The notes under the pieces are model-generated. The model had not been told where the DNA came from. It searched no databases and saw only the letters and a list, made by a program, of their open reading frames with translations. This document shows positions 1 through 7,241 of a stretch of 8,409 bases of DNA, in pieces. The stretch is from NCBI GenBank assembly GCA_937877455.1, contig CALFIU010000025.1, positions 1 through 8,409 of the forward strand, in the 5' to 3' direction. The position numbers and the translations under genes were made by a program. Position 1 is the first letter of the stretch. Each line of letters opens with the position of its first letter. Origin of the DNA: an uncultured Bacteroidales bacterium (lineage in GTDB: Bacteria > Bacteroidota > Bacteroidia > Bacteroidales > UBA3824).

Positions 1-306
1 GTATGCAAAATCATTTTTCTTTATCTCGCGCAAAAACTGCATCGCCGCGTCGCGTGCCATACTGATTTTATAGACAACCCAATTTTTGCTTTCCTCAATT
101 TTCGTTGCTTCATACGGCTCGTCCAGCGGGTCGAATGCGGCGGCGATAACGCGGGCATTTTCATCGTTGTCGTCGATGAGCGAAACACGCTCTTTGTAGA
201 TTTCCTCGGCGTCCTCAAAGTCCCGTTCGTAGTGCGGGTGTGCCTCTTGTGCATCAAGAGCAAAAAGTGCAAAAGCCAAAGTCAAAATCGTTAATATGTG
301 TTTCAT
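1..306 (-). CDS. Exported protein of unknown function, N-terminal part
   Basis: The frame starts at ATG 306-304 and stays open for 102 codons to the window edge, so the C-terminus is missing. The start is supported by an AAGGAG Shine-Dalgarno motif about 9 nt upstream. Residues 1-19 form a classic signal peptide (MKHILTILTLAFALFALDA) with probable cleavage before QEA, so the protein should enter the periplasm or be secreted. The mature part is acidic and helical (ERDFEDAEEIYKERVSLIDD, later ESKNWVVYKISMARDAAMQF). I do not recognise the family. GC content is clearly higher than in the genes right of 1160, with GCG, CGC and GCC codons common, and the strong ribosome binding site contrasts with the A-rich leaders of the right-hand genes. 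It is transcribed away from the DUF975-like piece. An open frame also exists on the same strand in another phase, but it lacks a signal peptide and plausible composition. Confidence 0.8.
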   Translation of the reverse strand, partial: MKHILTILTLAFALFALDAQEAHPHYERDFEDAEEIYKERVSLIDDNDENARVIAAAFDPLDEPYEATKIEESKNWVVYKISMARDAAMQFLREIKKNDFAY

Positions 307-369
307 CGTTGTGCTCCTTAAACTGAATGGGTGCGTTTTTGCACGTGCATTTATTTATACGAAGAATGA
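307..369. other. Short divergent intergenic region
   Basis: This is the gap between the exported-protein start on the minus strand and the DUF975-like frame on the plus strand. Its left end holds the AAGGAG ribosome binding site of the minus gene, at about 315-320. A plus-strand ATG at 366 opens only a five-codon frame (MNKKG, then stop) that lies one frame away from the DUF975-like frame. The true start of that gene may therefore have been lost, or be displaced by a small indel in the A-run near 372-376. I see no convincing promoter. Confidence 0.45.
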
Positions 370-873
370 ATAAAAAGGGCTAATCATTTTTTGCTTGCTA
401 TTGCTTGTGCAGCGTTTTTAATACCGAACCCGTTAGAGCGAATGCTTTCGCTGTTCATTTACGAAAAAGGATTTTCTAATATTGAACTTTTCTTTGTAAC
501 GATAAACATAAATTGGCTTTGTTGGTGCATTTATATGTTTATTCGCTCAATTATTTTTGTGGCTCTTCTATTTCCGTTTTACGTTTGTCTTGCGACAGTC
601 CCTCTGTGCATTGTGAATAAAGAAAAAATCCAAGTTGCAAAGATTTTTTCGCCGATTTCAAAATCGAGATACTTTATAGAATATGCAGTTGCAGGCGTTC
701 AAAAATATCTTTGCACCATTTTGTGGGCAGTGCTTTTGTTTTTTCCGGGCGCTTTAGCTCATTATAGGTATAGTTTTACCAAGTATATTTTGGCAGAACA
801 AAATGAAATAACAGCAGGAGAAGCGATTTTTAAGTCAAAAAAGATAACTACGAGGCTGCAAAATTGCTCATAG
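370..873 (+). pseudogene. DUF975-like membrane protein, fragment broken at the 3' end
   Basis: The frame is open from 370 to the stop at 871-873. Three hydrophobic segments are visible: near 385-420, near 500-620, and LCTILWAVLLFFPGALAHYR. The last segment, followed by YSFTKYILAEQNEITAGEAI and FKSKKI, matches the DUF975 signature in which a membrane helix ending in a Pro-Gly turn precedes YxLAE-(N)PEITAxEAIxxSxxLM. DUF975 proteins are integral membrane proteins of unknown function, and a further membrane segment of several dozen residues normally follows that helix. Here recognisable family sequence ends near 846. The last codons (TTRLQNCS) are an out-of-frame reading of the adjoining ankyrin sequence. 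The start is also uncertain: no in-frame ATG precedes the first hydrophobic segment, only a TTG at 391. I read it as a gene fragment, not a working gene. Confidence 0.65.
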
Positions 874-1217
874 AGCACGGTGCAGATGTGAACACGACGT
901 GTTTTTCGCAAAAAAGCCGAACACCGCTTTTGGCACAATGCTATAAAAATTATCCGTCAAAAAATATTGTCGACTTGCTTATAAAAAATGGCGCACGAAT
1001 AAATGCAAAAGACGAAGATGGTGTATCGCCACGCATCGCTGCTTGCTATGCAAACAAAAATGATACAATCATTCGAATTCTTTTGAATAACGGTGCAAGC
1101 AAAATCGAAAAATACAAAGATTTGTATCCGTATGAATATTGCAATGCAACGATAAAAAACAATTTTTATTATATCTGCTGCCAAAATGGAAAATCCATAA
1201 TAACGCCATGCTGGTAA
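834..1217 (+). pseudogene. Ankyrin-repeat protein, internal fragment
   Basis: Open from 834 (after TAA at 831-833) to the stop at 1215-1217, in a different frame from the DUF975-like piece. About three ankyrin repeats are clear: NYEAAKLLIEHGADVN, then NIVDLLIKNGARINAKDEDG, then NDTIIRILLNNGASKIEKYK. Each has the usual helix-helix-loop pattern with the LLxxGAxxN hairpin. Ankyrin repeats are protein-interaction scaffolds; no partner can be inferred. The first helix of the first repeat begins right at the junction near 843-849 with no start codon before it. The only possible start, TTG 864, lies within that repeat and would cut it. The right end, after about 1155, is antisense to the conserved part of the DUF2339 gene (YICCQNGKSIITPCW), so the natural C-terminus is missing too. 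This is a piece of a longer ankyrin protein lodged between two other broken genes. Confidence 0.7.
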
Positions 1218-3119
1218 TTGTTTTTTTAGTCCAATGACAATCAAAATAAGTGAGCATAAACCAAAATGTAGGCTAAGCCACAATTTGTATTCGCCAGGAT
1301 GCCCTAAAAGTGTAAATATGTTTACTATTTCTGCAGTGGAAACCCATACGGCAGTAAGTATAGTAGAAAATTCTATTATTGCGTTAAGTTCTTTGTTATT
1401 TTTGTTTTTGGTTTTATATAATACAATATATAAAAATATTAAAAAAATATAACTTGAATATCTTAATAGTTCTGTGTAATTCCAATATCCACTGTCGCGT
1501 ATTTGGCTTAACGAATACAATCCAACTACGCAAAATATAATGGATATTGTTATGCAAAGTATTTTGAATATGTTGTGTCCTTTATTGTAAATTAAAATCC
1601 ATAATGGCCAATAAATTAATGATAAACAAAGTATTAAAATTGTTTTTAAATTGTAGAAGAAATTTTGTCCTGATATTTGTTGGTTTTCTTCATAGTAATT
1701 AGATATTGTTTGTAATGCAAATTTTTGGATATCGCAATAAACATAAATTTCTGTTGAAAAAATAATTATTGGTAAAAAAGAAAATGCAATAATTGATAAA
1801 AATTTATATTTTTTTGTTTCTGTTAGGTATGCAATTGTTAATGTTAATAATATGTGAAAATATGTTGTTCTTATATATTTGTTGGTAAAGGGATGGTATT
1901 CGTTTTCTGTAATTAGATGGTTGCATTGATTGATATATTCTAATATGTTTGAAATACTTATAATGCTAATTATCAACCAAATAGCTAATGTTAGCTTTTC
2001 AAAAAATTGTTTAGCATCTTTTTGTTTTGTTTTTTTTGAAACTAACAACGTAGCAATTCCTTCTGATGTAATTAAAAAAGTTAGCATATCGTTTTTTAGC
2101 CAATTAGAAATAGAATCTGTAATAAATAATATGGCTGAAACAATTGCACATTTCCAAACGATATTTTGATTTTTGATTTTATATCTGTTTATATAAAATA
2201 TTATAATATTTATTATACCTATTGAAAGTGTTGTATATTCGTTGTTTAAACATTTTATTTCTGCTATTGTATAATATTCTATTGAGTTAATTATAATTGC
2301 TAATAAAAAAAATGTGTAGTTTAGATTTTGATTTTTTTTTGTTATAATTATGGCAGAAATGTAAAAAAATGTGTAAATTGAAATTGTTAATACAGCGTTT
2401 CCTATTTGTTCAAAGTTTAGTAATATTGCTAAAAAAGGTGTTGTGAGCAACGATGTCCAAAATGGTTTTTTCCAATTTTTTTTGTTATAAAAAAATAGGT
2501 TAATTAAGTTTATAACAACGAGATACGCAAAAATAAATTGTTGATTATTTATGTCAACGCATAGTGGGGCAATTATGGCAGCTGCAGTGGCTAAAGAGAA
2601 TCTTGTTTCTAAATTTTTTTTGTATCCTTGTATTGCCGAAAAAAAACAAATTGACATCATCAAACAAAATGCAGTTTGCTTTTGGCATACGTTATAGTAG
2701 TTGTACGCTAAAATAGAAGTGGAATAAAAAATTATAACTCCGCCTATAAAAAGTATTGTTGAAAGTTTATGCCTTTTTTTTTCGTTTTTCCATGATGCAA
2801 AAATCATAGAAATAGCGATTACAAGTCCCAATATTACACGTCCAAAATCGCTTAATAAATCCTTGGATAACAATATTTTAATAGCAGCAATTATTCCTAT
2901 TGCTGCTATTATTATTCCTATTTTGCCAACAATATTGCTGCCTATGTATTTTTCTACATCAGTATTGTTAGTTTTGGTTTTGTGTTTAAATTCTGGTGGT
3001 TGTATATGTTCCAATGCGTTGATGCGTTGTCTTAATTTAAGTATTTCTGCATCAATGTTTTGGCGTTGATTTATTAAATCTTGCAATTGATTTTTTAAAC
3101 TTTCTAAGTTTTCATCCAT
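957..3119 (-). CDS. DUF2339 polytopic membrane protein with a replaced C-terminus
   Basis: The frame encodes 720 residues. Residues 1-40 form a short coiled coil (ESLKNQLQDLINQRQNIDAE). The family block follows at about 54-110: VEKYIGSNIVGKIGIIIAAI, then KDLLSDFGRVILG. This is the DUF2339 pattern of an amphipathic start, first membrane helix and a conserved xxGRxxLG motif. Around twenty hydrophobic helices fill the rest. Function is unknown; the family is predicted to be inner-membrane. Near the C-terminus WRYYGFSILAADIIKIVFY (to residue 656, base 1152) matches the family end, where an Asp-Leu-Ser loop and more helices are expected. Instead about 64 residues read antisense through the ankyrin fragment to TGA at 957-959. 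The native gene is therefore truncated near 1152. It lies 68 nt behind the Hsp70-like gene, the widest gap in the run, so it may be the last gene of the operon or have its own start signal; I see no TAnnTTTG there. The leader has no Shine-Dalgarno motif. Confidence 0.75.
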   Translation of the reverse strand: MDENLESLKNQLQDLINQRQNIDAEILKLRQRINALEHIQPPEFKHKTKTNNTDVEKYIGSNIVGKIGIIIAAIGIIAAIKILLSKDLLSDFGRVILGLVIAISMIFASWKNEKKRHKLSTILFIGGVIIFYSTSILAYNYYNVCQKQTAFCLMMSICFFSAIQGYKKNLETRFSLATAAAIIAPLCVDINNQQFIFAYLVVINLINLFFYNKKNWKKPFWTSLLTTPFLAILLNFEQIGNAVLTISIYTFFYISAIIITKKNQNLNYTFFLLAIIINSIEYYTIAEIKCLNNEYTTLSIGIINIIIFYINRYKIKNQNIVWKCAIVSAILFITDSISNWLKNDMLTFLITSEGIATLLVSKKTKQKDAKQFFEKLTLAIWLIISIISISNILEYINQCNHLITENEYHPFTNKYIRTTYFHILLTLTIAYLTETKKYKFLSIIAFSFLPIIIFSTEIYVYCDIQKFALQTISNYYEENQQISGQNFFYNLKTILILCLSLIYWPLWILIYNKGHNIFKILCITISIIFCVVGLYSLSQIRDSGYWNYTELLRYSSYIFLIFLYIVLYKTKNKNNKELNAIIEFSTILTAVWVSTAEIVNIFTLLGHPGEYKLWLSLHFGLCSLILIVIGLKKQLPAWRYYGFSILAADIIKIVFYRCIAIFIRIQIFVFFDFACTVIQKNSNDCIIFVCIASSDAWRYTIFVFCIYSCAIFYKQVDNIF

Positions 3120-3187
3120 ATCTTGGCAATGCTTTTATCTTTTTTTTTCTGTTGTTGGTATAAAACTTATAAAATAATATCAACTTT

Positions 3188-4690
3188 TTATTTAAGCGAA
3201 AGTTTTACAACAGGACGCGTTCTAAATGTTCCTATGTTTTTTCCTCCGCGTGTTATATAAAAATCTATTTGCATGCCTGTTTTCCAAATGTCTGAAAGTG
3301 GTACGGCTTCATCACCAGGTTGGAGAGAGCGAGTGCTTGCTATTACTTTAAATGAACCGTTGCCAATGTATTTTAATTCTTGTTTGGCTGCTCCTTTATT
3401 AGGTTTTGGATCGAATGTGTTTACAAGCACCTGCCTTCCTATTGGTAATAAGGAAATTTGAATTTTATCAACTTCTTGATATACATTTTGTTGTTTTGTT
3501 TTGTTGGGTTGGAATGGGGGTGGTGTGTTGGTTGTGTTGTTGCTATTGGGCAAAAACATAGTGGCTTCTTCGTCTATTTCTTGCTTGGTTATTTTTTCTT
3601 TAAAAAGTTCGTGAAGGACAAAACTTATGTCGTCGCCAATGGTTTCTATTTTTCCGTTGCCAAATCTTGAAAATTCGTTTTGTACCATTTCGTTTTCGAG
3701 AGTATTGCCAACAAGAAAAATTCTTTCTAAGTCGATGGTTCTCAATCCTGTTTGATTTAGAAAACTATCGGTAAAAAATGCAGAAAACTGTCTTGAATAG
3801 AGGTAAGATAGTTTGTTGATTTCTTCTAATGATAGGTTGACAACAATTTTTTTTGTTGGGTCAACTGCGAATGTAGTATCAAGTCTAATAAAGTTTTTTG
3901 GTTTTTTGGACAAGTAGTCAATTATTTTTAGAGCTTTGTCATAATGCCTAATGTATTCTTTTTTTATGTCTTCAGGCATAGACAGAAGTCCTTCTTGTCG
4001 ATTTACGTCATCAACAATTTTTTTGGCAATAACAGATACTCTTGGGTCTATTCCATAGCCTTCGAACTTTTTGAAATTTAGTCTTTTAGCCTCTGTGCCA
4101 AAAGTTTCTACGATCGACATATTTAAATCGTTGCCAAGTGTTTCGAGTATTGCGTATTTTTTGCCATCTATGTAACCACCTTTTTGCGACATATAATATT
4201 TTATTAATAAAATATCAATGGTTTGACTTTCTGTTATTTTAAAACCATTTGATTGCCAATAGTTTATGAACAATTGGCGTGATTTTGGTGATATATTATC
4301 GTTAAATACAATTTCTGTTTCTATCGTTTGTTGAATGTTGGTTTCGTTTTGGTCGTATTTTTTTAATTCGTTGTAATAAAAATTTTTTATATTTTTTATA
4401 ACTGGTTGAAACAGAGTTATATAATCTTCGCTATAACCACCCACATTGTATTTTTTTCCGCCTATTTCTAAGGCTTGCATTATGTCGCCAGCGTATAGAT
4501 TTTGATTGTCGCGAAATTTTGTTTTATAGCATTTGCCGTAATCTATTTCGCTTGTATTTGGGTTTATATAAAAATATAGATAAAATTTCTTTTCTTCTTT
4601 GTCGCCAATTACAGTAAATTTTTCTTTCAATGGCTCTATTGCTGCCACAAGGTAATCGTCGTTTACAAAAATTGCTAATTTTTTATTCAT
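3188..4690 (-). CDS. Divergent Hsp70/actin-fold protein with eroded nucleotide motifs
   Basis: 500 residues; the start has an A-rich leader and lies 12 nt after the phosphatase stop. The order of blocks follows an Hsp70 ATPase domain. Residues 4-18 (KLAIFVNDDYLVAAI) sit where phosphate-1 (GIDLGTTxS) would be. Residues 131-168 (ISPKSRQLFINYWQSNGFKI and onward) match the stretch that in Hsp70 reads FNDSQRQATxxAGxxAGLxV followed by EPTAAAL. Residues 178-195 (KKYAILETLGNDLNMSIV) match phosphate-2 (DLGGGTFDVSI). Residues 319-344 (DLERIFLVGNTLENEMVQNE) match the adenosine motif VxLVGGSTRIPxVQ. The key residues DLGTTN and DLGGGT are largely replaced, so ATP hydrolysis is doubtful. The typical Hsp70 substrate-binding domain is absent. 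Instead there is an acidic, then Asn/Thr/Pro-rich linker (about 370-400, containing DEEATMFLPNSNN) and a beta-rich tail at 407-500. Inferred role: a signalling scaffold or effector of the adjoining kinase and phosphatase. The fold is a motif-level reading and needs a profile search. Confidence 0.6.
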   Translation of the reverse strand: MNKKLAIFVNDDYLVAAIEPLKEKFTVIGDKEEKKFYLYFYINPNTSEIDYGKCYKTKFRDNQNLYAGDIMQALEIGGKKYNVGGYSEDYITLFQPVIKNIKNFYYNELKKYDQNETNIQQTIETEIVFNDNISPKSRQLFINYWQSNGFKITESQTIDILLIKYYMSQKGGYIDGKKYAILETLGNDLNMSIVETFGTEAKRLNFKKFEGYGIDPRVSVIAKKIVDDVNRQEGLLSMPEDIKKEYIRHYDKALKIIDYLSKKPKNFIRLDTTFAVDPTKKIVVNLSLEEINKLSYLYSRQFSAFFTDSFLNQTGLRTIDLERIFLVGNTLENEMVQNEFSRFGNGKIETIGDDISFVLHELFKEKITKQEIDEEATMFLPNSNNTTNTPPPFQPNKTKQQNVYQEVDKIQISLLPIGRQVLVNTFDPKPNKGAAKQELKYIGNGSFKVIASTRSLQPGDEAVPLSDIWKTGMQIDFYITRGGKNIGTFRTRPVVKLSLK

Positions 4691-4702
4691 TTTGTTGTTT
4701 TT

Positions 4703-5473
4703 TTATTCAAAAAATCTGTAAATCACTGCAGTTATATTGTCTTTTCCGCCCGCGTTGTATGCAGCAGTTGTAAGAGCATCGGCCAATCCTTGTGTATTTT
4801 GGTAATGTTTTACAATTTGAAATATTTGTTCGTCGGTTAGGGCATCGTGTACACCATCAGAAAAAGCCATAAGTATGTCGCCATGTTCGAGATTTCGTGG
4901 TCCTTGTATGTCAATTTTCATCATTGCCAAATCTTGACCTATGGCTGATGTCATTATGTTGCGTTTTGGGTGTGTAAATGCTTCTGCTTCAGTTATTTGT
5001 CCGCTATCTATAAGTTGTTGTACTATTGAATGGTCGTGGGTTTCGCGGCATAATGTTTGGCAATTCCAAAGATATACACGGCTGTCTCCAATGTTGATTG
5101 TGTAGTATGCGTTGCCAGTTATAAAGAATCCTGAAATTGTTGTTCCACAATTTTTGTATTCGTTGTCTTGATTGCCTTGTTCAAGCACTGCGCGTGCCGC
5201 TTGGTATACGGTGTTTCTTAAAAAATCGGGAATAATTTCTTTTTCGGATATATGTGAAAATGCTTCGTTAAAAATTTCTACTGTTTTGTTGCTTGCAAAT
5301 TCGCCATGACTGTGTCCACCTACGCCATCGGCTACAAACACCAATCGTTGATTGTTTTTTGATTCCGAAATATAAAAGCAATCTTCTTGGTTTGTTTTGC
5401 GACCTATTATGCTACTGCTTTCTATATTTTGGCTTTGGTTTGAATTGAATATTTTTTTTAGTTTTTCGAGCAT
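4703..5473 (-). CDS. PP2C-family Ser/Thr protein phosphatase
   Basis: 256 residues, the usual length for a stand-alone bacterial PP2C (Stp/PrpC type), which dephosphorylates Ser and Thr residues using two metal ions. All core motifs are present: GRKTNQED (E30/D31), FVADGVGGH (D49/G50), CGTT (110-112), INIGDSRVYL (D130), the DHSIVQQLIDSGQI flap region with HPKRNIMTSAIG, AFSDGVHDAL (D206/G207) and GGKDNITAVI (D245/N246). It should therefore be catalytically active. There is no signal peptide or membrane helix, so it is cytoplasmic. It lies 11 nt behind the kinase gene and 12 nt ahead of the Hsp70-like gene, consistent with co-transcription. The inferred job is to reverse phosphorylation by the neighbouring kinase, on the kinase itself and on shared targets. 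Confidence 0.95.
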   Translation of the reverse strand: MLEKLKKIFNSNQSQNIESSSIIGRKTNQEDCFYISESKNNQRLVFVADGVGGHSHGEFASNKTVEIFNEAFSHISEKEIIPDFLRNTVYQAARAVLEQGNQDNEYKNCGTTISGFFITGNAYYTINIGDSRVYLWNCQTLCRETHDHSIVQQLIDSGQITEAEAFTHPKRNIMTSAIGQDLAMMKIDIQGPRNLEHGDILMAFSDGVHDALTDEQIFQIVKHYQNTQGLADALTTAAYNAGGKDNITAVIYRFFE

Positions 5474-5484
5474 AATTTTGTATT

Positions 5485-7221
5485 TTATTGTGATTTAGTT
5501 TTTGATAGGTGTTTTTTTGACATATAGCCAAGTTTTCCATCTTTTTTTACTTTTACACCTATCCAATCGTTGGTTGTATATTCTTGATCATCAAAAACTT
5601 CCACTTGTGTTCCTTTTGGGTATTTTCCTACAATAGCACCATTGTCTGATGCTATTGATCTAAGGTTTAGTGTTGAAGCAGTGGTGTAGAGTATGTCGCC
5701 CTTTTTGAATTTGTTATTTATAACTACATGTATTTTTTCTGTGTTTGTGTCATTTATTTTTGAATTTTTTATTAGATAAAAACATACAAATGCTATGACA
5801 ATTATTAGTAAAAATATGCCAATTTTTTTTATTATGTTGTTACTTCCACTATTTTGAAAATTTTTCTGTGAATTTGGCTTATTATACGGCGTTGAAGTTT
5901 TTGTAGATGTTATTTGTGGTTTATTTTGTCGTCTTGTTTTTTCTTGAGCAATAAGTTTTTCGTATGCTTTTTCTAATTCGAGATTAACAAATGTGTTTAC
6001 TGCATCTTTGTCGAGGTTGCTTTTTTCTATTTCCAAATCTATCATTTTTCTTTCGTTTTTGGAAATAACTCCATCGGATGCGTATTCTTTTATTTTTTGT
6101 GCGAGCCAATCTGGAATTACAGAAGTTGGTTGGCTGTTTTTGTTGAGATTATTGTTGATAAGTTGAATTATCTCGTCGCAGCTTTTAAACCTATCGTTTC
6201 TGTTGCTCATAGTGCAACGGTCGGCTATGTTTCTGAAAAACTCGTCTTTAATTTTTGATAGGTGTCTTCTGTCTGGTTCGCCACCGAGCATTTCTATCAT
6301 TATCATTCCAACCGAGTAAATATCAGAGAGTTGGTCGGCAGAAGTGGCATTCAACAGTTGTTCTGGAGCTGAATATTTTGGTGTTCCTGCTCGTTTTAAA
6401 TTGTCGTCTAAATCGTCGGCACCTGCCAAACCAAAATCTATAATTTTAACATTGTCTCCTTTGAACGTTACCATTATGTTTTCTGGTTTTAAATCTCGGT
6501 GAAATATTTGTTTTTTATGCACATAACTTAGAGCGTCAAGTATTTCTAAGAATATTTTTTTTATAAAATTTTCATCGTTTCGACGTTCTTTTTTTATAAC
6601 GTCTAATAATGTGCGTCCATCGATATATTCCATATAATAATATGGCCCGTCAGCATCTTCGCCTTTTCCATAGATATGCACTATATTTGGATGTTCGAGA
6701 GAAAAAGCGTTGTCAAATTCTTTGTAGAATAAGTCGCGGTAGATTTTGTTATTTCTGTATTCTGGTTTTATTCGCTTTATTATTACTTTTCTACGTCCTA
6801 AATGTATGGCTTGAAAAAGTTCGCTCATAGCACCAGAAGAAGAAATCTTTTTTATTTCTGTAAAATCTTTATTTTCAGCGTTGTCGTTGTTTTTTAGTGT
6901 AAATCCTGATATATTTTGTTGATTGTTTTCCTCTGTTATAAAACCCGAACCATTTGGATTTTGATTGTCGGTTATAAAACCCGAACCATTGGGATTTTGA
7001 TTGTCGGTTATAAAACCCGAACCGTTTGGATTTTGATTGTCGGTTATAAAACCCGAACCGTTTTGGTTTTCGTTTTGTGCAGTATTTATCATTTGTTGTA
7101 ATTGGTCTTGCGACACGCCAACCTGTTTTGCCATTTGTGTTAACATGGAACGGCGATAGTCGTTTATTCCCGTTTTTGAGTATAGATTTATGAGGTTTTT
7201 AAGTTCGTCAATTGTTGCCAT
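5485..7221 (-). CDS. Transmembrane Ser/Thr protein kinase with extracytoplasmic SH3-like domain
   Basis: 578 residues. Residues 1-48 are helical and of unknown function. Residues 52-107 hold tandem NQNPNGSGFITD-type repeats. The Hanks-type kinase domain spans about 120-355: loop SSGAMSELF (first glycine replaced by Ser128), ATP lysine K149 (VIIKRI), helix-C glutamate E168, catalytic HRDLKPEN (D243), DFG (262-264), GTPKYSAPE (279-287) and SDIYSVGMIM. All catalytic residues are kept, so it should be active. Residues 371-425 (including DGVISKNERKMIDLEIEKSN) form a helical module reminiscent of TerB-like segments; this is tentative. One membrane helix lies at about 465-484. After it comes a bacterial SH3-type domain (about 506-572, with TTASTLNLRS and WIGVKVKKDGKLGYMS), a fold that often binds cell wall or peptides. 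The layout suggests the SH3 domain senses the envelope and the kinase signals inside. The gene lies 20 nt after the lipoprotein gene and 11 nt before the phosphatase. The leader is A/T-rich without a Shine-Dalgarno motif. Confidence 0.95.
   Translation of the reverse strand: MATIDELKNLINLYSKTGINDYRRSMLTQMAKQVGVSQDQLQQMINTAQNENQNGSGFITDNQNPNGSGFITDNQNPNGSGFITDNQNPNGSGFITEENNQQNISGFTLKNNDNAENKDFTEIKKISSSGAMSELFQAIHLGRRKVIIKRIKPEYRNNKIYRDLFYKEFDNAFSLEHPNIVHIYGKGEDADGPYYYMEYIDGRTLLDVIKKERRNDENFIKKIFLEILDALSYVHKKQIFHRDLKPENIMVTFKGDNVKIIDFGLAGADDLDDNLKRAGTPKYSAPEQLLNATSADQLSDIYSVGMIMIEMLGGEPDRRHLSKIKDEFFRNIADRCTMSNRNDRFKSCDEIIQLINNNLNKNSQPTSVIPDWLAQKIKEYASDGVISKNERKMIDLEIEKSNLDKDAVNTFVNLELEKAYEKLIAQEKTRRQNKPQITSTKTSTPYNKPNSQKNFQNSGSNNIIKKIGIFLLIIVIAFVCFYLIKNSKINDTNTEKIHVVINNKFKKGDILYTTASTLNLRSIASDNGAIVGKYPKGTQVEVFDDQEYTTNDWIGVKVKKDGKLGYMSKKHLSKTKSQ
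6899..7078 (-). repeat. 36-bp in-frame tandem repeat in the kinase gene
   Basis: On the plus strand the unit begins GTTATAAAACCCGAACC at 6935, 6971, 7007 and 7043, an exact 36-bp period. Units differ by single bases (CCATTTGG, CCATTGGG, CCGTTTGG). A fifth, more diverged unit lies at about 6899-6934. The unit encodes 12 residues, NGSGFIT plus DNQNPN or a variant, at protein positions 52-107 between the N-terminal helices and the kinase domain. The peptide is polar and probably disordered. Each unit offers Ser and Thr residues that could be autophosphorylated. Since the unit is a multiple of three, gain or loss of copies would keep the frame. Confidence 0.95.
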
Positions 7222-7241
7222 TGTTATAAAATTTTATATTT

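Noticed and set aside
21..272. 83-residue minus-strand frame rich in Arg, Thr and Ser
   Set aside because: It is an out-of-phase shadow of the exported-protein frame, which has a signal peptide, a ribosome binding site and normal composition.
957..1151. The last 64 residues of the DUF2339 frame as a genuine domain
   Set aside because: They are the antisense of clear ankyrin coding on the plus strand and do not continue the family pattern after IVFY.
391..1217. One DUF975-ankyrin fusion gene with a simple frameshift
   Set aside because: The DUF975 part lacks its expected final membrane segment and the ankyrin part begins mid-gene, so more than a one-base shift separates them.
1930..2169. Plus-strand frames within the DUF2339, Hsp70-like and kinase genes (also 1234-1452, 2863-3069, 3273-3670, 6255-7101)
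   Set aside because: All lie antisense to well-supported genes, have no upstream signals, and encode no recognisable domains.
6935..7065. Regular 36-bp repeats resembling a CRISPR array
   Set aside because: The units abut with no unique spacers, and the period is a clean in-frame 12-residue repeat inside a kinase gene.
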